A stretch of DNA of 52,294 nt, taken from contig JAUIAC010000007.1 of assembly GCA_030425545.1 (NCBI GenBank), positions 1 through 52,294 of the forward strand, in the 5' to 3' direction. Each line of letters begins with the position of its first letter. The first letter of the stretch is position 1. This DNA is from a bacterium. GTDB taxonomy: Bacteria; Myxococcota_A; UBA9042. Shown in pieces: positions 27,024-33,681 of the stretch. The notes under the pieces are model-generated. The model was not told where the DNA came from. It ran no database searches and saw nothing but the letters and a program-made list of their open reading frames with translations. The position numbers and the translations under genes were made by a program.

Positions 27024-28346
27024 TCAGCCCTGACGCAAGATGTCGGAGACCGCCGCCGCCAGCTCGCCGCGCGCGACCTTGTGCTGCGCGCCGCGCCGCA
27101 GGTCCTTGACCACCACCTGGCCGGCGTCGCGGTCGTCCGGCCCGACGACCAGGGCCACCTTGCAGCCACGCCGGTCGGCGCGCTTGAACTGCTTGCCCAG
27201 CTTGCCCTCGAGGGTCGCGACCTCGGTCGCCACGCCCGCTGCGCGCAGCTCCGCGGCCACCGCCATGGCGTCGAGCCGCCCGGCGGCGTTGAACACGGTG
27301 ACAAAGGCGTCCGCCCCCTGGCTCGCCTCGGCCACCAGCCCCAGCTCCCGCAGGGCCGCCAGCAGTCGGTCGAGCCCGAGGCTGATCCCCACGGCGGGCA
27401 CCTGCTCCTTGCCGAACATGCCGATGAGCTCGTCGTAGCGGCCGCCGCTCATGACCGCGCCCATGTTGGCGACCTTGGCGTCGGTGAGGCGCGTCTCGTA
27501 GATGACGCCGGTGTAGTAGTCGAGGCCCCGCGCGATGGTCGGGTCGATGGTGACCCCACCGGCGTGCCCCGCCGCCGCCAGCAACGCCAGCACCTCACGC
27601 AGCCGGTCGATGGCCGTCACCTCGCCCAGCAGCGCTTCCAGGGCGTCGAGGGTCGCTTCCGGGGTGTCGGCCACGGTCTCCAGCGCCTGGAGCAGCCGGT
27701 CCGGCGCGCCCGCGGGCAGATCGTCGATCTTGGCGAGCTCCCGGCGCACGCCCGGCTCCCCGACCTTGTCCCACTTGTCGACAGCGCGCAGCGCGTGCAG
27801 CTGCATCCGCGGCTCGGCGATGCCGGCGTGGGACAGCAGCGCGCTCAGCAGCCCGCGGTGGTTCAGGTGGATGCACGCCCCCGTCACGCCCAGGTCCGCC
27901 AGCACCGAGAGCCCGGTCGACAGGACCTCGGCGTCGGCCAGCGGGCCCGTCGCGCCGACGATGTCGACGTCACACTGCATGAACTCGCGAAAGCGGCCAC
28001 GCTGGGGCTTGTCGGCCCGCCACACCGAGGCGATGTGGTAGCGCCGGAGCGGCGAGGGCAGGGCGCCGCGGTGCTGGGCCACGACACGCGCGAGGGGCAC
28101 GGTGAGGTCATAGCGCAGGGCCACCTGACGCTCGCCGTGATCGGCGAAGCGGTAGAGCAGCTTGTCGCCCTCGTCGCCGTACTTGCCGGTCAAGATCTCG
28201 GCGTACTCCAGCGCAGGCGTGTCCAGGGGAGCGAAGCCGTGGCGGGCGAAGGTGCCCTCGATGGTCTGCAGCATGGCGCGGCGCGGCTTCATGTCTTGCG
28301 GCAGGGTGTCGCGGAAGCCTTTGAGCGTGCGGGGCTGGATGGCCAT
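27024..28346 (-). CDS. hisS: Histidyl-tRNA synthetase
   Basis: A class II synthetase that charges tRNA-His. Visible are the motif-2-like region (RYHIASVWRADKPQRGRFREFMQCDVDIVG), the histidine-binding ARGLDYYTG and motif 3 GGRYDEL...GISLGLDRL. The segment usually reading RPEGT in E. coli-type enzymes is here LRYDLTVPLAR, as in eukaryote-like HisRS. The C-terminal anticodon-binding domain is complete. At 440 residues it has a normal length. The ATG is preceded by AGGAGGA. A divergent FadR-type regulator gene shares the upstream region. Confidence 0.96.
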   Translation of the reverse strand: MAIQPRTLKGFRDTLPQDMKPRRAMLQTIEGTFARHGFAPLDTPALEYAEILTGKYGDEGDKLLYRFADHGERQVALRYDLTVPLARVVAQHRGALPSPLRRYHIASVWRADKPQRGRFREFMQCDVDIVGATGPLADAEVLSTGLSVLADLGVTGACIHLNHRGLLSALLSHAGIAEPRMQLHALRAVDKWDKVGEPGVRRELAKIDDLPAGAPDRLLQALETVADTPEATLDALEALLGEVTAIDRLREVLALLAAAGHAGGVTIDPTIARGLDYYTGVIYETRLTDAKVANMGAVMSGGRYDELIGMFGKEQVPAVGISLGLDRLLAALRELGLVAEASQGADAFVTVFNAAGRLDAMAVAAELRAAGVATEVATLEGKLGKQFKRADRRGCKVALVVGPDDRDAGQVVVKDLRRGAQHKVARGELAAAVSDILRQG

Positions 28347-28420
28347 GGTGTCCTCCTGGTGGCGGCCGGCAGGGTGCCCGAGCGGCGCTTGCGCGTCGAC
28401 CTGGGTCGGCTTGGCATAAG

Positions 28421-28431
28421 TGGTCATACCA
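28421..28431. promoter_or_regulatory. FadR/PdhR-type operator candidate (TGGTCATACCA)
   Basis: The perfect palindrome TGGT-CAT-ACCA fits the TNGTNNNACNA pattern known for the FadR subfamily of GntR regulators. It lies one base upstream of a TTGACA (28433-28438) that may be the -35 element of the adjacent regulator gene, and 75 bases from the hisS start on the other strand. Autoregulation and an effect on hisS are both possible. Confidence 0.6.
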
Positions 28432-28432
28432 G

Positions 28433-28459
28433 TTGACAAGATGATGAGGTGTTGATTAG
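28433..28459 (+). promoter_or_regulatory. Promoter-like element of the GntR regulator gene
   Basis: A perfect TTGACA at 28433-28438 is followed after 15 bases by GATTAG (28454-28459), a weak -10. It lies between the operator candidate and the ribosome binding site GGAGG at 28480. Confidence 0.4.
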
Positions 28460-28490
28460 CGTGCCCGTGGCTCAACCCTGGAGGTCCGCC

Positions 28491-29216
28491 ATGTCCCTGC
28501 GCCCCGTCGCTCGCGCCTCGCTCTCCGATCACGTCTTTGAACAGCTCACCACGGAGATCGTCGAGGGGCGCTTCGAGCCAGGCACGGCGCTGCCCTCGGA
28601 GCGGGCGCTGTGCGAAGCGCTGCAGGTCAACCGGGGCGCTGTGCGGGAGGCGGTCAAGCGGCTCGCGCAGGCCGGGCTGGTGGACTCGCAGCACGGCAGC
28701 GGTCACCACGTGCTGGATTTCCGCCGTTCGGCTGGGCTCGACCTGCTGCCGAGGCTGCTCTTTCGGGCCGACGGCGACGTCGATCTGCAGGTGGTGCGCA
28801 GCGTCATGGAGCTGCGCTCGGCGGTCGGGCCGGACGCGGCAGGGCGCTGCGCTGAGCGCGCGACAGCGGCGCAGCAGGCGGCGGTGACGGCGCTGGTGGA
28901 CGACATGGAGCGCGTCGCCGGGGACACGGCCGTGCTGCAGGGGCTCGCGATTCGCTTCTGGGACTTGGTGATCGACGGCAGCGACAACATCGCCTACCGG
29001 CTCGCCTACAACGCCCTCTCCGAGGTCTACGACCAGGTGCGCCCCGCGCTGATCGAGGTGTTGGGCGACGAGATCCGAGACGTCGCTCGCTGCCGGCAGA
29101 TCGCCGAGGCCATCCAGTCGCGCGACGCCACCACGGCGCGTGAGGTCGCGCGCGCGCTGACCGACCGCGGCATGCAGGGCATGCGCGACGCCCTGGCCCT
29201 GCTCGAAGACCGCTAG
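28491..29216 (+). CDS. GntR-family (FadR/FCD subfamily) transcriptional regulator
   Basis: The N-terminal winged helix (SDHVFEQLTTEIVEGRFEPGTALPSERALCEALQVNRGAVREAVKRLAQAGLVD) is a classic GntR domain. The rest is an all-helical FCD-type effector domain. The ATG at 28491 has GGAGG seven bases upstream; a further in-frame ATG at 28449 would overlap the promoter. Length is 241 residues, as in FadR. The following gene encodes a membrane fatty-acid-hydroxylase-family enzyme, so an acyl-CoA or organic acid effector is reasonable but not shown. Confidence 0.9.
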   Translation: MSLRPVARASLSDHVFEQLTTEIVEGRFEPGTALPSERALCEALQVNRGAVREAVKRLAQAGLVDSQHGSGHHVLDFRRSAGLDLLPRLLFRADGDVDLQVVRSVMELRSAVGPDAAGRCAERATAAQQAAVTALVDDMERVAGDTAVLQGLAIRFWDLVIDGSDNIAYRLAYNALSEVYDQVRPALIEVLGDEIRDVARCRQIAEAIQSRDATTAREVARALTDRGMQGMRDALALLEDR

Positions 29217-29317
29217 CGCACCCCGGCGGCGCGCGATGTCCGGTCGGCGCGGTCCGCGCCCGGTCCGCGCCCCCCCCCCGGACCCCAAGCCCGACGGGCT
29301 CGCCACCCACCCTGGCG

Positions 29318-29368
29318 CTCAGCCCAGTCTGCACCTCAGCCCAGCCTGGACCTCACCCCAGCATCGAC
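29318..29368. repeat. 17-bp tandem repeat, three copies, in a 5' leader
   Basis: Units CTCAGCCCAGTCTGCAC, CTCAGCCCAGCCTGGAC and CTCACCCCAGCATCGAC follow one another without gaps, ending 12 bases before the start codon at 29381. Upstream lies a C10 run and a duplicated CGGTCCGCGCC. Confidence 0.75.
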
Positions 29369-29380
29369 CAGGAGCCCGCC

Positions 29381-30115
29381 ATGACCGCCCTCACCGCCGG
29401 CGACACGATCCCCGCTTCGCCCAAGCCCGCCAAGCTCTCCACCGCCCCCAAGGGCACGCTGACCCTCGCCCAGGCGTGGGCGACCTTCCTCAAGCACCCC
29501 AACGCATGGATGCTGATCACCGCCGTGGTGGTCAGCGTCGTCGGCCGCGTGTGGGTCGGTCAGTTCAGCGCGTGGGACGTGCTGATCCCGCTGGCCCTGG
29601 TCGCCTTCCACCCCTTTCAGGAGTGGCTGATCCACGTCTACGTGCTGCACTGGAAGCCGCGGAAGATCGGGCCGGTCACCGTGGACTTCGAGCTGGCGCG
29701 CCGCCACCGCTACCACCACGTCGACCCGTGGGACATGCCGACCGTGTTCATCCCTCAGCGCACGCTCTGGTTCGCCCTGATCGGCCACGGGCTCTTCTGG
29801 TTTGCCGCCTTGCCCGCGCTCGGCGTGCCCGGCGCGCTGGCCTGGACCGGTCTGTTCACCGTGTCGGCCATCGGCCTGGTCTACGAGTTCACGCACTACA
29901 TCGTGCACACGACCTACAAGCCGCGGTCGAAGACCTACAAGCGCATCTTTCGCTACCACCGGCTGCATCACTTCAAGAACGAGCACTACTGGTACGGCGT
30001 GACGATGCACCAGGGCGACCGCGTGCTGGGGACCCTGCCGGCCAAGACCCACGACGTGCCCACCTCGCCCACGGCGCGGGACATCGGCGGTGTCGCGGCC
30101 GGGGACTGCGAGTAG
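29381..30115 (+). CDS. Fatty acid hydroxylase / sterol desaturase family membrane protein
   Basis: The 244-residue protein has several hydrophobic segments and the histidine clusters of the di-iron membrane hydroxylase family: HxxxxxxxH-type near FHPFQEWLIHVYVLH, RRHRYHH, YEFTHYIVH and YHRLHHFKNEHYWYG. Members introduce hydroxyl groups or double bonds in lipid chains or sterols, using O2. CAGGAG precedes the ATG. It lies 164 bases downstream of the GntR regulator gene and is its most likely target. It converges on the PHP lipoprotein gene. The actual lipid substrate is unknown. Confidence 0.85.
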   Translation: MTALTAGDTIPASPKPAKLSTAPKGTLTLAQAWATFLKHPNAWMLITAVVVSVVGRVWVGQFSAWDVLIPLALVAFHPFQEWLIHVYVLHWKPRKIGPVTVDFELARRHRYHHVDPWDMPTVFIPQRTLWFALIGHGLFWFAALPALGVPGALAWTGLFTVSAIGLVYEFTHYIVHTTYKPRSKTYKRIFRYHRLHHFKNEHYWYGVTMHQGDRVLGTLPAKTHDVPTSPTARDIGGVAAGDCE

Positions 30116-30173
30116 CGCACGGCTCTGGAACACCCGCCGAACCCGCCCGACAGGCCGGTCCAGCTCGGTCGCG

Positions 30174-31724
30174 TCAGGGCTTCACGTACACCGGGTTCGC
30201 CAGGATCCACACCACCTCACGCGTCGCGATCTCGGGCACGCCGCCGGCGAAGGCCTTCAGGTGGCTCGGGACCATGCGCACCTCGGCGCGATAGGCTCCG
30301 GGCTTGTCCACGGTCCACCGCAGGTCTCCTGACGTCGTCTCGGCGACGATGTCGAAGCCCTTCTCCCGCGCTCGAAGCAGGCGCAGGATCAGCTTCGGCG
30401 CCTCGCTCTTGGGGTCCCGGCGCGCGACGGTGGGTCGGCGCACCACCAGCTCGACCCCCTTCGCCAGCGAGGGCTCGCTGCCCATCTCCATGCGGGCGCC
30501 GATCTGCGCCGCTGTGCCGCCTTCGCGGGCGTGGAAGTCGAAGCCCTGCGCGTAGCCCAGCACCTCGAACACGCCGTAGTTCCGGCCGGCCTTGAGGGCG
30601 TCTTTCAGGGTGCGATCGTCGAACGAGCCGTCCGGCTTGGGCGCGATCAGCAGGTGGTTGGAGAACCAGGCCATGATCCGGCGGTAGCGGTCGACCCGCT
30701 CCCCGTCCGCCAGCTTGAGGGTCAGGGTGTTCTGGTGGCAGTCGGTGCCCATGGTACCGACGCGCTTGACCCCGCGGGCCAGCAGCGAGCCCCAGGTCTC
30801 GAGGTAGCGCGGGTCTTCGTCCACCAGGGGCAGCAGGAGCAGGTCGGGGGAGGGGAACTTGCCCTCCTCGGTGAGCAGCGGCAGCAGCTGCGCGATGATC
30901 TTGAACTTGCTGACCATGTTGGCGTGCACGTTGTACATCTCGAAGCCGTCGAAGGGCAGCGTGGCGAGCTGGTCGACGGTCCAGTCCTCGGTGTGCTGCG
31001 CGAGCACGAGCGCGCCGTTGTCATGGAGCCGCTTGAAGCTGTCGACCGACGCGTTGCCGCGATAGGCCTTCTGCCGCTCCGCCTTGGTCGCGCCTGCGTG
31101 GCCCTCGAGCCCCACCGGCATGGTGTCGCCCTCGCAGCCCGCCACGATGAGCGTCGGCCGCTGGCCCGGGCAGCCCGCGCGGTTGGCCACGGTGAGCCCG
31201 CCGCGCTGGACCAGGGTGTCGCCGCGCTTGGCGTCGTAGAGCACCAGGTCCGGGTACTCGTGGTCGATCAGGCGGTCCGGGTGATCGGTGAGCAGCACGA
31301 AGTCGTGGCCCACGTCGCAGAGATCGTCGCGAAAGTCCTTGAGGCAGGCGAGGTTGTCGTTGCCCTGCTCGTCGACGGGCTTCCCGTCGCAGGCGTCGTG
31401 GCTGTAGATGGAGTGGGCGTGGATGAGCCCGCGCACGTCGCGGAGCTCGCCGTGCAGCACGGTCGCCGCCAGGGGCAGGTGTACGCCCGGCTTCCACGGC
31501 GCGCCCTTGCCGTACCAGTCGGCGGTGAGGTCGTCGGGCAGGGCCGGGGGCGTGGGTGTGCTGTCTTCTTGGCTGTCCGGGGTCGCGTCCGTGGTGGTTG
31601 CCGTCGTCGTGTCGTCGCCGCTCTGCGCCGGGTCGTCGTCGTTGCCGCACGCGGCGAGGTTCAGGGCCAGCAGCAGGGTCAGGGCGGGCGCGGGGCGCCA
31701 CTTGCGGGGGTCGGCACGGTACAT
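30174..31724 (-). CDS. PHP-domain lipoprotein (putative secreted metal-dependent phosphoesterase)
   Basis: A lipoprotein signal (ALTLLLALNLAAC) and a Thr/Asp/Pro-rich linker of about 45 residues lead into a PHP-type metallohydrolase fold. Metal ligand candidates are HAHSIYSHDA, LLTDHPD, LVLAQHTEDW and GTDCHQN. PHP domains usually hydrolyse phosphomonoesters or phosphodiesters with two or three metals, mostly in the cytosol, so an exported version is unusual. The 516-residue length leaves an additional C-terminal beta-rich region. SD AGGAG precedes the ATG. It diverges from the formate dehydrogenase genes. Confidence 0.8.
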   Translation of the reverse strand: MYRADPRKWRPAPALTLLLALNLAACGNDDDPAQSGDDTTTATTTDATPDSQEDSTPTPPALPDDLTADWYGKGAPWKPGVHLPLAATVLHGELRDVRGLIHAHSIYSHDACDGKPVDEQGNDNLACLKDFRDDLCDVGHDFVLLTDHPDRLIDHEYPDLVLYDAKRGDTLVQRGGLTVANRAGCPGQRPTLIVAGCEGDTMPVGLEGHAGATKAERQKAYRGNASVDSFKRLHDNGALVLAQHTEDWTVDQLATLPFDGFEMYNVHANMVSKFKIIAQLLPLLTEEGKFPSPDLLLLPLVDEDPRYLETWGSLLARGVKRVGTMGTDCHQNTLTLKLADGERVDRYRRIMAWFSNHLLIAPKPDGSFDDRTLKDALKAGRNYGVFEVLGYAQGFDFHAREGGTAAQIGARMEMGSEPSLAKGVELVVRRPTVARRDPKSEAPKLILRLLRAREKGFDIVAETTSGDLRWTVDKPGAYRAEVRMVPSHLKAFAGGVPEIATREVVWILANPVYVKP

Positions 31725-31822
31725 GGCGGCTCCTGTCGCGGTCGGTGGCTCCGCGGGGCACGAAAGCTACCACGCGCCGCTCGCGGTCGTGCTCGGTGTT
31801 GGGGTGGTCGGTGCGCTCACGC

Positions 31823-31833
31823 GACAATTTGTC
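31823..31833. promoter_or_regulatory. Palindrome in the fdh / PHP intergenic region
   Basis: GACAATTTGTC is a perfect 11-base palindrome in the divergent promoter region. A second GCGACAA half-site lies at 31857-31863, 36 bases from the first at 31821. It might be an operator for the formate dehydrogenase genes; no regulator gene is adjacent. Confidence 0.3.
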
Positions 31834-31916
31834 CGCTATTTCCCCCGGCGAGCTGAGCGACAACGTCGTCGATGCAGGCTAGCGTAACGCGGTCTCCTTC
31901 CTCAGCGAGGTGCGCC

Positions 31917-33548
31917 ATGAAGATCCACCGCATGCACGACGAGCCGCGGCGCCGCGAGGAAGATCGGCTGCGTCTGCTGCCCGCGTTCGACGCGGCGGGC
32001 GGCCTGCGGCCCGGCGCGGCGAAGGTGGTCAGCGACGCTACGGGTGTGCCGGAGGCGACCGCGTACGGTGTCGCGAGCTTCTACCACCTGCTCGCGCGGC
32101 CCGACGTCGACGTGCGGGTGTGCACCGGCCTGTCGTGCCGCATGGCTGGGGCCGACGCCGCGCTCAGCGCGCTCCAGCGGGGCGGGGCGGCGGTGGAGGG
32201 CTGCGCCTGCCTGGGCCAGTGCGACCGCGCGCCAGCGGCGCTGCAGACCGACCCTGGTGGCGGGGGACACTTCACGCCGCTGCAGGCCCGTCGCTCCGAG
32301 GCAGCCGCGGCGGGCGCGGGGCAGGGGGCCGAGGTGTGGACCCTGGCGCCTTACGGGGCGCCGCACCTGACGCCTGACGACGCCGAGCTGGCGATCAACC
32401 TGGCGGGCGCCGACGACCTGAGCTGGGCCGCGCTGGCTCAGGCCCGGGTCGAAGGGGCCGACGCCGTGCTGCAGAAGGTCGACGACGCCAAGCTGCGCGG
32501 CCGCGGCGGCGCCGGCTTCCCCGCGGGCTTCAAGTGGCGCGCGGTGGCGCGCAACGCCGACAGGGACCCGGTGGTCATCTGCAACGCCGACGAAGGCGAG
32601 CCCGGCACCTTCAAGGACCGCGAGGTCATGGCGCAGCGGCCGCATCTGATGCTCGAGGGCATGGCCATCGCGGCCCACGCGGTCGGCGCGTCGGAGCTCG
32701 TCATCTACCTTCGGGCCGAGTTCAAGGCGCCGCGGGAGGCCCTGCTCGCCGCCATCGCCTCGGCCCGCGCGGCCGGGCACCTCGACGGCCTCTCCGTGGA
32801 GCTCGCCCTCGGTCACGGCGCCTACATCTGCGGTGAAGAGACCGCGCTGCTCGAGGCGCTCGAGGGCCGGCGCGGCATGCCCCGGCACAAGCCCCCCTTC
32901 CCGACCGACAGCGGCTACCTCGGCCGGCCGACGCTGATGAACAACGTCGAGACCTTCGCCTGCATCCCGGCCATCGTGCGCCGCGGCGGGGCCTGGTTCG
33001 CCGGACTTGGAGCGGGGGACGCCTCCGGCACGAAGCTCTACCCCATCAGCGGCGACGTGGCCCGACCCGGCGTCTATGAGCTGCCGCTCGGCGCGTCCTT
33101 CGAGACCCTGCTGGCCGCGGCGGGCGGGGTCACCGGCGGCGCGCTGCTCGCCTTCTCCCCTGGCGGCGCCTCGAGCGGCCTGCTGCCGGCGAGCATGGCC
33201 GACATCGCCCTGGACTTCGGGCCGCTGCAGGAGGCCGGCTCGATGTTGGGCTCGGCCGGCGTCGTGGTGCTCAACGACACCCGCGATCCCCTGGCTGCCA
33301 CGCTGACCCGCGCGCGCTTCTTCCGCGAGGAGAGCTGCGGTCAGTGCGCGCCCTGTCGGGTCGGCACGCAGGTGCTGGTGCGCCTGCTGGAGCGGATGCA
33401 GGCCGCGGTGGCGGCGGGCGAAGCCCTGTCGGACAGCGACCGCGCCGCGCTCGAGCGGGTGTCCTGGCAGATGGAGGAGGGCTCGATCTGCGGCCTCGGC
33501 CAGGCCGCGCCGATCCCCGTGAAGCACCTGCTGCGCTGGTTCACCTGA
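31917..33548 (+). CDS. NAD-dependent formate dehydrogenase, fused gamma/beta (NuoE-NuoF-like) subunit
   Basis: The diaphorase part of a soluble formate dehydrogenase; it passes electrons from the catalytic subunit to NAD+. The first 110 residues form a NuoE-like thioredoxin-fold [2Fe-2S] domain with Cys69, Cys74, Cys98 and Cys102. A NuoF-like region follows: GRGGAGFPAGFKW for NAD, ICNADEGEPGTFKDR for FMN, YICGEETALLEALEG, and a [4Fe-4S] motif ESCGQCAPCR with a fourth cysteine in SICGLGQ. In Cupriavidus-type enzymes these are two proteins (FdsG, FdsB); here they are one chain of 543 residues. The ATG follows GCGAGG. The catalytic subunit gene begins 133 bases downstream. Confidence 0.92.
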   Translation: MKIHRMHDEPRRREEDRLRLLPAFDAAGGLRPGAAKVVSDATGVPEATAYGVASFYHLLARPDVDVRVCTGLSCRMAGADAALSALQRGGAAVEGCACLGQCDRAPAALQTDPGGGGHFTPLQARRSEAAAAGAGQGAEVWTLAPYGAPHLTPDDAELAINLAGADDLSWAALAQARVEGADAVLQKVDDAKLRGRGGAGFPAGFKWRAVARNADRDPVVICNADEGEPGTFKDREVMAQRPHLMLEGMAIAAHAVGASELVIYLRAEFKAPREALLAAIASARAAGHLDGLSVELALGHGAYICGEETALLEALEGRRGMPRHKPPFPTDSGYLGRPTLMNNVETFACIPAIVRRGGAWFAGLGAGDASGTKLYPISGDVARPGVYELPLGASFETLLAAAGGVTGGALLAFSPGGASSGLLPASMADIALDFGPLQEAGSMLGSAGVVVLNDTRDPLAATLTRARFFREESCGQCAPCRVGTQVLVRLLERMQAAVAAGEALSDSDRAALERVSWQMEEGSICGLGQAAPIPVKHLLRWFT

Positions 33549-33681
33549 CGGACATCTTGGCCGTCGTGGGCGCCGATCACGTCGGCTGGTGCGCCATCGA
33601 GGGCGTCGGCGTGGTCTGAGTCGATCGCCGTCGACCGGCAAGTTCGCTATGCTTCGGGCCGCACTTCGGGAGACCCACGCG

